DNA of 64,000 bases from Glossina fuscipes (taxonomy: Eukaryota; Arthropoda; Insecta; Diptera; Glossinidae), in the NCBI RefSeq assembly GCF_014805625.2, contig NW_023998414.1:4141157-4205156 (forward strand), in the 5' to 3' direction. The position numbers were made by a program, and so were the translations under genes. This document shows, piece by piece, positions 35,301-49,000 of this stretch. The notes under the pieces were generated by a model. That model saw only the letters and a program-made list of their open reading frames with translations, was not told where the DNA came from and made no database searches. Position 1 is the stretch's first letter, and each line of letters begins with the position of its first letter.

Positions 35301-37549
35301 GAACATAATTTTTACACCTTGTTTATATTATTTTCGACTAGAAGGCCGCTTTGAAAAAAGCGGTTTTTTAACTTGAGTAAAAAGCTACCGTTTCATTTCA
35401 TTTCATAATTTGTGGATATCCTAATTTGACAGTAACACGCGACCTACAACCCTTCGACAGTTCGGCATAAAGAAACAATAATCGCAGAGAGATAGTTGCC
35501 ACAGTTTGGCGGTTAATTGAATATCACAGAGATCTGAAATGTCCTGAATCAGAGGATAGAGAGAGATAGATGCTCTAAATTTATCATTGTTGCATCGTTT
35601 TTAATTTGTACAATGTTTGTACATGTACATGTACATGTGTATGTATGTTTGTAATCCAAAATATTTTTTTATAAAAATAAAATGAGAACCCATCTATACT
35701 CTTCATTTCCAAACTCCATTGATTGGCAGGGCGTGCTTTAAAGCAAATAAAGCCTTTGATATGTCGCTTCTATTATGCACAATATGCAAGAACATGAAGG
35801 GTCAAATAACTTAAGCAGTTTATACATTTGTTTACATAGGGTTGGCAAAATTTACGCACGATTTTAATTTGCCGAGGGCGGAAGATATTACGAAGCACTT
35901 CTCATGTAGGGTTACGTTCGAAACAATTTGCAAATTTTTATTTTTTTCGACAAAAATCAGCGAAAAGTATCTGGGAAAGTTTAGACCAGATGGGTTTATT
36001 TTTCGGGCCACTTTTAAAGAATCATTTTATTGAATTATTTTCATGAAAGTGTAAGCCTTTACTGGACAATAATGTATGCTATTGCTCTTTGCGTTTATTT
36101 CACGATGATAGGCGAAGAATTTTACTCAGCGAGTTAATGTGCAAATCGTGCAAATGTCATGGTATGACCCGAGTATAAAGTTCTAATTTACTTTACTTTG
36201 AGTTTAGTTAAGGGCGTAATTGAAAGTGCTTCACTATCGTCTATAAAAAGGAAAAATCCTTCTAAAGTACTGGGACTATGTACGGATGAACGACATCATA
36301 TGTTGTGTGAGAAAACAAAAAATAATAGAATAGAATTTAATTTTGTTTAGCGCAATAACCGGTTTAATAATCTTATTATATAATTTTGTTAATTTGATTA
36401 TATATGTAAGCGTGTAAATGTATATATGCGTTCGTAACTTGGCACCCATATAATTATACGTATTATTATAATTGTTGATGTGCTAATCATTTAACTTAGT
36501 TTAACACTAACATAATTTCTCATATAAAGATGTCGTTGAACTACTATCAACACAGTTTAATAAACTAGCTCTTTAAACGTTTATTATTTACTCGTTTAAC
36601 ATTAACCTGAACAACACAACTTGCACGTGTTTGCATAAGTTTACGTATCTGTGCATATATGTGTGTGTATGTGTGTGTCTTTTTCTACATTATTATACGA
36701 AACTGACCAATTAAAACAGGTTATATTTTTATTAAACAAAAGAAAAAAAAAACAAAAAACGAAAAAAAAAAACAAAAATGTTTGTTTCTTTAATTACTCT
36801 CACATTGAACTTGAGAATCACTGGTTATTTTATATATACGTATATATGTATCTACTTATATATATATTTTATTATATTTTTATTATCCGTTTAGTTGAAA
36901 TTTGTTCATAGTTCTCAGGCATTAAAATTTTATCACAGAAAGAAAAACAAAAAAATAGATAAAAATTTTACTTTACAATTACAAATCTCTCACGAGTGTG
37001 TGCTGTGTGTTTATTTTTAAGGGTTTATTGAAATTAAAGTAGCAACGATCACTAAATTTCAAAGAATATAATGAAGTAATTACCCAGTCTTAGGCCTAAC
37101 ACAGTTAACTGGATAGTAGGCAGTTGGGTTTGTTGGCGTTTCTGTTGTATGCCTAAGGATACAAGAAGAAGAAATGCATATTAGGAAAGAATTTCATAAT
37201 TGTTATATCATTGTTAAATTATTGGGTTGGCAAGAAATTAATGGTTTGATGACTTTTGTCTTTGTCTTGCACACATTTCTAATGATTTGTGCATTGGAGA
37301 GAGCGCAAGGGAATGTTAACGATCGAGAAAGAGGGAGGGAGAAGAGGGAGGATTGACTGTGCTTGATGAATAACTTAATAGCTAACCGTAGCCCTAACAA
37401 TTCTCAAACTCTCCCACTTATAATAAACACTCAACAACTTTAAAATATGAATGTTTCGGATTAGTTGAGTAAATTGGTCATCATTTCTTCTATATGCATA
37501 TACGGTAATATTAAGTTTATGACCCAGAAGAACTTAAGATATACGCAGC
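30465..37549. other. Intergenic DNA, no supported gene
   Basis: This segment contains (TA)n runs at about 32324-32360 and 33055-33074, a GTCTGTCCGCTTGTCTGCC core near 34637, and a TGTACATG repeat near 35617-35640. A region at 33137-33499 is open on both strands for 67 to 101 codons but resembles no protein I know. Poly-A-rich DNA occurs near 36740-36780. Confidence 0.45.
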
Positions 37550-37700
37550 CTACATTATATCGATTGATTCAGAATCATTTTCTGTGCTTGTCTGTCCATC
37601 TAATCGGCTTGTCCTCTTGCGTCCAATCCACAAGTCGGAGTTTTTGACATTTTTTGATGAAATTTGGTACACCGACCCATTTTGGACCAGGTACATACGT
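37550..37700 (+). repeat. Dispersed repeat, family B, forward copy
   Basis: ATCGATTGATTCAGAATCAT is followed by the CTTGTCTGTCCATC core and TTGATGAAATTTGGTACACC with GACCCATTTT. The same order is present at 51545-51680 (GATTCGGAATCACTTTT, CCTGTCCGTCCGTCC, GACGAGATTTGGTAAACCGACATG). Confidence 0.5.
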
Positions 37701-40700
37701 TGTTAAGTGTCGCGGTTAAAGCTAAAAATTGGCTAAATTTGCATAAATGGCAAATCACAAAGACACTCCATCTTCTTCATTTTCTCGCCAGCACGCCTGA
37801 CACGAGATTGAGACGAGGTCAAGCGCAAGTTAACCGCAAGTAGCATACTTTTTCAAATTTTAAAGGCAACACTACGGTCTGCCACCTTCAGCTCATGTAT
37901 GGCAAATACGCTTGTAAGCCGGTAAGGTAACTGACACTTTGCATTAACGCTTATCTCATTACATGAGCTTGGCGGTACGACATAGACATCATGACTAGAT
38001 CCCATTAAATGGCAAGAACGATTGGTTTCGCAAGGCCGCCTACCTACAGCTTCGTAAAGTTCCTGCATATAAGCAAATAATGAGAATTATGTGTTTCACT
38101 CCGGCTTATACGTACGCACTTGACTTCAGCTCGACAATCTTATCCATTCGTAAATGGAATAATCGATAGGCCAATTAGATTAAAATGTATAGCCTTTCGA
38201 TTAATTTCACTATTTCTATTTATAGATCTGCCCTTCATAAGTGAAATTATTCGTGTGAGGCTTTATAAATCGTATCGATTAATGCTTAACGAATTATGTA
38301 ATGTAAGTGAAGTGATTATCGCAAGTTAAACATTTCCCTTGACATTCATATGCATATACATAACCGATTAATAAACATTGACGGCCTACGTTAAGAGTAT
38401 GAGAAGAAATTTTCAGTTAAGAGAGTTAATATATTGCATTCATAGAAAAGCTCTGCAACACGAATGAAAATTATTTACTGATGATAAAGGAAAATGCAAC
38501 AAGTTATGAATGCTTAATTGAATTGTGGTAAGTATCAATCAATTTTAATTATCATTATAGATATTAACACCTCTATATCAATATAAATAAACAAATATTA
38601 TGTATATATATATATATATATATATGTATATGTATATATACAAGCATATATGTCTACATAATAATATATAGTATAGTAGGTTGCTATGTTTTATGCAACA
38701 AACCAATTGTAATAAATTTTAAAAGCATCAACGTTTACACGTGCGTAAAATTACTAAGAAAGAGAAACTAAGATATCGTATGAGTCTGCCGCAAATGTGG
38801 CAGACGTTTTGACCGCATGCCAAACGCGACATTAAAATACAAAAATAATATCCCCGCTGAGCTATATCACTGGTGGTGATGACGAAGAATGTGCCATTGT
38901 TATGGCTTCTCGTAGAGAAGAGAATCGTATGTAGAGTGGTACGCAGCTAATCCATACGTATGTAATTTATATATATACATATACATATATACATATTGTA
39001 GATGAGCAGCGTAAGCGGTCGGACAGCTGGAGATCGGTTACAAGGTGACCGACAGTTATGCTTTAATTAAGCCAACGATTATCGTAACTAATCGCAATTA
39101 TATGGTTGCACTATTTTTTTCTTCTTCTTTTTTTTTTTTTGCTTTTTGTGTAGTAGAGAGCAATAAGCTAAAAGATCAAACGACTGGTTTGCTTGTTGTC
39201 AATTTCATGTTTATTTGTTATGTTAGGGTTTTGTTATAAATTCAAAAGGCCTTGAATATGGATTTGTAAAGGCTACCTAGGCTAACATGCAACTTATTAT
39301 TAAAGTTCAACGTGAAGCTACTTATTATTAACTATTTACATTTCGTGCAACATTTATATGTACAAATACGTATACCCGATAATACCTTAGGTGAGAGAGT
39401 TTCTGAGACAAGGGTTTTTTTATCCTTACCTTACAAAAGTTGTATTTTATATATTTTATGTATATATATATGAACAATTTGTGAAATGTTTCCAGTTGAT
39501 ATGCAAAAGACATATTACTTACGGTGACTTACGGTGAATTATCGCTTGTCATCGATTAATCGCTTCTCAATTAAAAGACAAGAAAGAGGAGAAGATGAGA
39601 CTTGAATGAAACCAAAAAAAAATCGGTGAAAAGCAACGACTTTCGCTATCAAATCTTAAGAGATTGACTCTGGATTGACTCAAAGACCATTACAAGAATT
39701 TGTTATTCAGCAATAATTTTATTATATAATATCGCATTATTTGTGATTTAATTGATATGCAAAAGAGAATATGTCAACATATTGAAGTCACTAGACGGCA
39801 GGTAGCTAATACTAAGCTAACTTAACCATAGTTCTGTAGACGACCTTACAGACGTAGTAAGGAAAAATTGAATGTGTGTCTGTGTGATTGTATACACTAT
39901 TTTATATTTTATTTAAAATCTGATATTGAGGAATTTAGCATGGTCCACAACCCTTTTTCTAAATAGGCTAATGTTCGGGCAATGAATTTTTGATGGTAAA
40001 AATATAGAAGACTGATTGAAAAGTCCGTGTAAGTGAAGTCGTTGCATCTTTTACCTGCATACCGCAATAAACATGTTTCATCATAGGTATGTTATGGATT
40101 GAATGACTGGGTTGTCTTCTTAATCTAATCCAGAGAAAGGAAGCATTTGCTTGATGTCAGGTAGACAGAATCTGTCGCACAATTTATGTCGCGGCAACTA
40201 ACTGCGAGTGTTTTTAAACTTTAGTTCATGAGGCGGGCATGAGCCTCTCTGTAAGTACTTCCGTCATTGCAAAGAAATGCAAATAATTTTAAAATTAAAA
40301 ATTGTAATTTCTTTTTTTTTTGCTTGTTATCTGTAGGGGCCATTGCTCACATGTTTTTGCCATCATCAGCACACCACAGGCCGAAAATCGTTAACCAACA
40401 GCTACTAAGGCAAGAAGCGATTGTTCCCATATTCGGGTATAAATTGTTGAATTGTCATGTCGATGAACATGAATAGTGAAATCAGTAAAGCGTTTGCCCC
40501 CACCTGCATACCCGTAGGCAGGTCTCAGTTGACTAAACTGAATCACGTTAGCACCGCTACTGGCAAATTTAGATTTTATTCCGTTCAAATTCAACTGTGA
40601 AACGGACGGATGCAAAAGTACTTGTGTCTCATCGATCGAAAGCGATCTTTATCTTGTGACTTTCACAACGAAAATGAAATTGATATGCGACTGCTGTTCA

Positions 40701-43700
40701 TTTATCTTGAGTGCAATCAAGTAATAGTCTACCTTTTCGTCTAATCTTGTAATAGTCGATCGTTTGCTTGTCCATTGTCCGTAAAAGCGAAGGCAGAGAT
40801 CTAAACCTTGGCATATGTACTCTGCTTGATTTTATCGGGAAGTGCAAAAAAACTTGCGGCTAGCAAGATATTTGAAAGACAGTTCAATGTCAATATATTC
40901 CCATTAGCAACGCACGATTTATGACAGGAATCAATGCGAAGCCGGACCGGAATATATTCTAAAGTCGTTGAAATGGATATGTTGAAAATAGTGAAGAGGG
41001 ACAACCAACTTGGTCACGTGTAAAATGTTCCCAAATCGACATATCTCGTCTTATCTGAATATTTCCACAAGCAAAACTTGCTTTACCTTCAGTATCGTTT
41101 TCCCGATGTGCCTCACCACTTAAAGACGGCTGTTATCTTCATTATTCAAGATAAGTAATAGCAAAATTTAATGTTATTGTGTAAGTTGCTTATAATATAT
41201 TAATATATTAGACTTCTATTTAAGAAGAATTTATTACGATTAGTGAGCGGTGTAAGGCTTTTGGTTTAATGTGGACTTCTTCTCATACACAGTATGTTTA
41301 TTAAAAAAAAGGTATAGAGAATGAGTTCTCAGCTCAGATATTGCAAAGCAAATGCAGCTACGAGTCCTTTTCATAAAGGACCTCAATGCATTCAAACGGA
41401 AAAGGGAGGGAAAAAGAATTTCGATTGCAAATAGTTTATATGTATTTGTTGGCAGTGGGAATGTGCGAAAATTCGCTCTGTTATATTGAATGTCATGAAA
41501 CTGGGATTTTCCTTAACTAATCTGTACCTCTTACTTTTTTTTTTTTTTTTTTTAGTGATGACCTTCATTGCGAGGGATAATTGAATATAATCAGTCACTT
41601 TACCGTAATAAAAGACATGTAAGGCTGTTTGTTATCTCTCGCTATTGCAAATTTATGTCAACGCTTCTCATTTGACGCTAAGCCGGCAGATACAATTTCG
41701 AAGCCAAATACCGTGTGAGAGACGAACTATGCAAGCATACTCTAGTAAAAAATTTTATGATATTTAATAAAGTGTAAAATTTTGGTATCCTCACCGAACC
41801 TTAAGTGTCACGACACTTATGCGCATATATAAACGCAGGTACGCCGCTAAACTAATCGTAGAGCAAGGCTATGTGATGCTTGATGAAATTGAGCATTAAA
41901 GAATATTGTATTGCACTTAGAGACGAAAAGGCATAAAAGGCAAATGAGTATATTAACCTAAAAGTGTATTGTACCTAAAAATTTGGTTAATACGCTTTGT
42001 TATTGCTTGTAAAGCTATTACAGCTTGTGCATCTTTAGGGCTAAGAACTTGTAAAAGAAACAACAACAAAAATCGTTTTATCGTTTTATTTCCTTGCTTC
42101 CACGATTCGCTTTCTACGCTTTCGTCTGAGTTTTAAATATTCGAGCATTACACCAGGGCATGGTTGTATAAATTGTGAATAAATTTCACAAAAAAAAAAT
42201 AAAAGAAAAAATACTTGTGTCCTTTAAATAAATTTTTCAATAATCATTAATGGTAGCGAATATTTCAGATGATATTAAAAATTGTTAAGTAAACAGCAAG
42301 TAAACGGATTGTAGTCAGTTTAGAGGGAACCTCTGACCCGCTACATCATTTACATAAACCTCAAGACAAGTCAAGTCAAGTCAAGTCAAGTTGTAGACCT
42401 CATGCGAAACTATATAGGCCTCTCTTTCAATTTTGCAATAGACAAGAAGTTTGAGGATCGGATTGACATTGCTATTCGATTTATCTTTCCAAATTGATCT
42501 AAATCGGATGCGACGATTTTATATCTGCGTATTACTAAACTGACGATAAATCCCGTACACTCCGCTCTTTGCAATGGCCACAGCTAGAATAAGTTGGAGA
42601 GTTTAATGGAATTTCTTCTGGGGAACTGTTGCAACAGCTCAAGCAACTGATTTTTAAATACAACAAATTCACTTACGCTCTTAGATTTTGCATCCAAGAG
42701 CTAATTAAATATTTTTATTCTTGATTAGTTTAATAATAGTACGCATAGAAATGGATGGCAGCTTGTCTGTCTGTTTGAGTAAGTGTTTTCACGATTGTAC
42801 TACAGCATTGTTTAGAAAAGTGAACTCAATGTTAAATTCGAAACTCCCTTTATTCGGATTCGCTCATGCAATCCGAAAAATTGTAAATTTGGAAAGTTGT
42901 TTATGCAAGGATTCTTCATATATGTGTAAGTTATCTTCAAGTATAAGACAGGTGCCGCAGAAAGTATTATGCCTTGAGTTGGTATCTAAGAAAAATATTC
43001 GTGAAAAACTCTTCAACCGATTGACTTGAAAAGAAAGAAACAATACTTGAAACTAAGAAATACTTCAATAAACTCCTCTCTTTTTAATCGTTATTAAGCT
43101 AACTTGAAAAGTCAGTATAACCAGTCACGAGATGCATCAGTTTTCTCCTCCAATAAGATAATTTGGTTAAGTCAGATTTATTTTTTTTTTTTTTCTAATA
43201 TTTCTATATTCCTCTCCTGCATATAATAATCGTTTTTATATATTTATTGTTCCCTATAAGTAAATCTGTACGTCTGCACGTTACTGTTACTTTAAATACA
43301 TTTCGCAAGTGACTCTACTACGCGTTGCGTATAATTTGTTATAAAAACATCTATATGTTATACCTTGGATGTTCTGTTGTATCACGTTTGCAGTATTGGA
43401 TTTTCTAATGCATTCCGTTATTGTATTAAATTTTATATTTTGTTAATTAGGCCGCATGCCTGCACCTTTCTAATAACTCGCGACGTCACTATTGCGATCA
43501 AAAATATAGAAAATATTGAAGCGGAATTTAAATTCATCTCATTTACTTATGCCAGATGGAATGCCAGTTATGCCAGTTCTCGTGCTTAGCCTTTAGATTT
43601 AAGGGCTGCCTGCATAAACCTTATATCAATTATTTGATTTTCCATAAATTTTGGATCTTTTCATATCAACGGAATGTTTCGGCAAGTACGGTCAGGATTA

Positions 43701-44465
43701 CTGTGTTAAATACGTATCTTACGTCTACGTTATTCTCGGTGCGTATGCGATGTGTGTATCATTCGTTTGAACGCACAATGTTGTAGAGGGCAGCAAGGTT
43801 TATGTTATGCAAAGTTTCAGTTATTGAACGAAGTCCTTATGCTTTTATAGCGTATTTGGTTTCCTGTATTTTATTTGCAGTAGAATATCAACAGACGAAG
43901 AAATGGTCAACTGATTCAAGTAATTCGGTATTAGCTGAATATAATCTCTTGCCTGTTCATGCGTATATGATATACTAATGTGATAGAATATAGACTTATT
44001 CATTAGTTCCTCTCTCTCGAGCATTTTTAATATTTGATTAGAATTTTTTTCATTCGTTTCGGTCCATAATTTTCGGTCCATTATTTATATAAATATATTT
44101 ATATATATATATATATATATATGCATTACAATGGAATAGTTCTATTCTTCCTTTCTTTTCTAAATATTTTCCATTTACATGCCATCACATCGAATGTGTT
44201 AAAGAATTATGAATGACTGCAGGCTACTGCGGAGAATGGAACGGATAAGAAGGATGTGAATTGTTGAAATATAAACCTCAATACAATAGCAACATAAAAC
44301 ATTCAATGAATCTGGCGAAACAACATATTTCATCATCATATAAATATGTGAGGATTGCAAAAATGTATCACATGCAGAGAAACTAACTAACACAGTCATA
44401 TTTACTGTTTAACTAACAAGTTAACTTGATTCAGTTAAGCCAACGTGGTAGCGAACCAGCCTTTT
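37701..44465. other. Intergenic DNA, no supported gene
   Basis: This segment holds (TA)n at about 38602-38630, an exact short hairpin GTCTGCC...GGCAGAC near 38785-38807, T tracts near 39120, 41540 and 43180, and an AAGTC pentamer array at 42367-42391. ORFs of 60 to 102 codons here have no recognisable product. Confidence 0.45.
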
Positions 44466-44533
44466 AGCCAGTCAGCCAGTCAGCCAGTCAGCCAGTCAGC
44501 CAGTCAGCCAGTCATCCAGTCAGCCAGTCAGCC
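44466..44533. repeat. Octamer tandem array AGCCAGTC
   Basis: About 8.5 contiguous copies of AGCCAGTC occur, one with a variant (ATCCAGTC). It has no spacers and is therefore not a CRISPR array. Confidence 0.92.
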
Positions 44534-45141
44534 ATGCAACTTTGCCTTAGACACATGTTACCGACAAGAAGGGCAACAATTAAGTTAGTGTATGAAGTCG
44601 GCTAAAAACAGTAAGCGACCGACGTTGTTTTTTTAGTGAAAAGTTAAACAGAGAGTCAGCTGGTGAAACGGGCAGACTGGCCGCGCGATTAGTTCAGTGA
44701 AAAAGTTTACCATAAGAGTGTTGAAAAGTAAAGAAGCTTTAACAAATTACCGCCCATGCGCATCACTAACAACATTGTGAATAAGCTAAAGCGGTTGAGG
44801 TTTACTTTTCGTCTGCATAGATGGCTATTCGCAACCAACTGGCGTTGGTAATGAATGTAAAAAAGTTTTATATGCGTTGTTATATGAGCAAATGATTTTG
44901 TTTACCACACAATCTCAGACAGCCGGCAGTAAACTAGCTGCCAAGCAAATAACGAGCAACTAAGGAGCCAACTCTATCCCATTCACATTCACTGTAGACG
45001 GAATGGTTTTCTTGTTTGGTTGGTCGGTTACATTTGCCCAACGGCATAACGCTTACTTACTCTACGATATATATGAGTGTATTGTGAATATGATTGTTTA
45101 TGTATATGTGTGGATTTGTTGGTTTGATGTATATATGTATG

Positions 45142-45173
<32 letters not shown>

Positions 45174-45976
45174 GGTATTTTTTTTATATATGTTTGCCAG
45201 TGTGTATGATGATGCTAAGCCTTGAAGTTTGTGAGCGGCAAACTTATGACTGAGTAATTGCTGATGATATTTATGCGAGGAAGCGTTTCAGCAGTCAGCA
45301 CTTATGTGGCTATGCATACACATTTTAACATAGGTACCTAAGCATAGGCGCGCATCCAACAACCTCAACTTGGCTATGTTGCATGCATATAAATGTGTGT
45401 ACATATTATCACATACACAGCAAAGCGGTGTATTTGCTGTCTTTTGGAATGTAAATCATTTGTTAAGTGCTCGATTTAGGTGACCGTATTTACTTGTACT
45501 CATATGTATGTATACTCTACTCATGACAGATCTGCGTTGCCGTTGCCGTTTATTATTGTGTCTGGAGACGTGTTCGGATGCGTAACAGCCTATTTTACAG
45601 AATCAAGTGGAATTGCAATCTTGCGTCTGTGTCTGTGACTATGGCTATAGCTGTGGCTACGGCTGCGAATGTAACTGTGGCTACAAGACAGCACACGTTC
45701 TATGACGGAAAGTAATGTTCGGGACATAATTCATCGCACATAATGAGATTGCCATAATTCATTGCGTGCCCGGCCCAGGCCGTCGACTGCCAACCAACAT
45801 TTGTAACGCTGCTTAGCAGTGAATACTCACTCGGTTGGTTAAAATGCAATATGAAGAGGCTCACACATACATATACAAGCAAATAAGCAAACAGGCATAC
45901 AGGCATTGCCGTTACTGTCCTCTAGGTTTTTGTAAATACATATGTATATGTAAGCAAAATTGAAACGAGTTTATTG

Positions 45977-46027
<51 letters not shown>

Positions 46028-49000
46028 GTATATGTACATGATTGTCCATAGTAGTGAATTTGTTGTTTTTTTATCAATCAACAATCATTTTATATCTGAT
46101 CACATCATCAATGCATCGATACGTTGACTTATGCCTTATGAGCTGATTATTTGTTTTCTTTCCAGTCAGTCACTCACTCAGGCCAAAACACACATGTACA
46201 TATAGCCATAGATCTTAGTTTTTATACAATAATTAAATATAATGAGTATAATTGCTTTCATACGCATACACAAGTGCAGACATACATGTACACTCCCATA
46301 CACATACAAACACACACACACACACTCAGCAGACATATATTCATTATATGTATTTGTCGATTTCTTTATGAGGATTGCATAGTAGTAGTAGTAGGAATGC
46401 TCTGATTAATATTTACCCAATAAAGGTACATTAATCTGACAATTTAGTTTGTAACACTTACGAAAAACATATTTCAAAGTTCGCTCGCGCGTTACGTATA
46501 CTTCTGGGGTAATTTAATTCATATTCTTCCTGGCACAGAAACTCCTGGTGCGGAAACAGTTGTATCCGAATTCTGGTAAATTTTAGATCTATTGGGGGCA
46601 AAGCTTTCGTTTACCTCTAAAAGCATCCATTGTTTAAATAAAAATGAAATATCCAATTACGTCATCTTAACAAAAATGGCCTGCATGCTGTATGGGAAAA
46701 TGAATGATGATTTAACTTTTGCATGAGAGGCTTACTAAATTACGCTAGATTAGGACCCTATTCAGTATTGGGGCATACTGTTTTCGACTAGACTATTGCT
46801 TACTTAGGTTGATGGCGCGTTTTTTAAGAATACGAAAATTTGTCTTGTATTTATTTGTCTTGTACGTAAACCAAAAAAATCAAAAAATTTAAAAAGATTT
46901 GTATAAAAGTACATTTATCGCATTATATGCATTAGTATCTGGAGTTAAATAATTCTGCTTATGGCATTAATATATAGTTGTTAAGCCAACTGAAGTAGAA
47001 AACATGGAATAGGATATATGGTACAATCCGGGAATTTACCGCAGCCATCTTCGAAGGACTTGTTTTAAAGAAGTAAAAAATATCTATATATTTTTCAGTG
47101 TCATGTGAACGGTCGCGTCGAGAATGCTTAAGATGGCTTAGGGAGCATTAAATTTCTGCTTCCTCACGACAAATGTTAACATTTACGAACTAATTATCTA
47201 CAATGTCATCGATACTTGATAATTGACCTAAAGAATTCTATTTTATTGGCAAGTAAATGTTAAGTATGATTTAATACACACATGTAACGTCGTGTGTGAA
47301 AATCTATCCTATTGAACAGTAGCAGCCACCGCACAGCGGTCTAATGAAATTGTTTTCATATTGAGATATATATGTATATATATGTATTGAGATATATATA
47401 TATCAAATCGTAGTACTTGCGAAAAGGAATAAGAATAATGGTACATAAAATAAATCTTCACTGAAGTACGCACTTGCACACATTACTTGCCGGCCGTTAC
47501 TATTATTTACGATCGTCAATGTTTTTCTTTTGATTTAATGCATGTATATATAAATGTACCATACATATATATATGTGTGTGCGATTTTTTTTTTTTTTTT
47601 TCTTAATTACTATCATTTTTGTATTACTATTACGCTTTTTCTTTATTATTATTTTCTAAATCATTTTAATCGCCATCAATTCAGTTATGCGTGATTTAAA
47701 TAAAATGAAAATTTTTACTTTAGTATTTGATTGAAACTTCCCCGCAACACGGTTAACCCATATATGGTGTCTTAGTTTTCAACTATCTCTCATCTATATC
47801 AGCCGATGATATAGTATTGGATTATTCGAAATAATTTGCTTGGAACATGGCAACAGCTGATCTTTATATTCATTGCCAATGAAGCAAAGATACGAATATG
47901 CAATATAGGCAGTAAGATGTTATTGAACGCTATAAAGACAACGCGAGTAAATTTACTTTACATCGAGAATAATGAATGATTGATTTATTTATACTCTAAG
48001 ATTTAGTTTATATGATTTCGATAAAATATGTATATATCTAGTAGCAATTGAAGCAAATAGCTGACGTATAATCCGATTTGTACGTTATCCTAATATCGTA
48101 TATAGAATAATTTCGGCTTTTGAGTTTATTCATCTATTGTGTCGAGCATGAGAAGCCCATTATGTTTAACGCTACGCTGTCATTCGATGTATCACTGATC
48201 CTTTAAATGATATCCTTTGCATGCTATGTGCTAATCCTCAACAGAATAAACATACCAATCATTTTCAAGGCTATTTCGTTTTACGTAAAGCAACATAATT
48301 TTTTCAATGATTCTCTAAAATATGTGCTTTCAACTTATGTTCATACATGTTTATCAGTTTACGCTAATTCGCCGCGTATGAAAACTTGATCTATGCTCGC
48401 TGGCTGGCTTCTAACGCTTTTAAGAGCTTTAGCGGAAACTTTGTAATTAGATTGATGGGGCAGATGACTACTATTGCACCGATTTGGAGTTTTACGATCA
48501 GAAATTCTAAATTCCATTCATAATTAGCATTATTCATAAAAATAATGGCATTCTTAATTGAAAAAGTTTCTAGTCAGCCAGCTAGCTTGCAAACGACAAT
48601 TGATAATGACTTCCTATCGTCCTACTGATAGTTACACAACACAGTTCAAATTTATTTTTGACCATCATGGAAATGGTTAATATTGGCAGAATTAACGCTA
48701 CTTAAGCGTGTGTTTCATTTTTCATAACAACATTATTCATATTATTTACGTATATCCTGAAGCGTTGTTTCTGAAGCTGAGAGTAAAATTAGCTCAAAAA
48801 TTGTTTTTACACCATATTGCCTTAAAAGTAATGGTATTAGCTAAGGCGAACCTACGAGTGCGGCAATTGCTACCATTTGTCGAATCAATCGTCATTCGCG
48901 ATGGGAAATGAATGTTAAGGCGGTGAGTTTGTCCTGTCATTTTAGCGCGAGGTGAACTGATTGAAAAATTTCCAACACAACTTGCAAAAAAGTCGTCAAG

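Noticed and set aside
35346..35370. CCGCTT...AAGCGG followed by T run, resembling a rho-independent terminator
   Set aside because: The window is eukaryotic nuclear DNA with no bacterial operon; the hairpin is short and likely chance.
44466..44533. Possible CRISPR-like array
   Set aside because: Units are contiguous 8-mers with no spacers, in a eukaryotic sequence.
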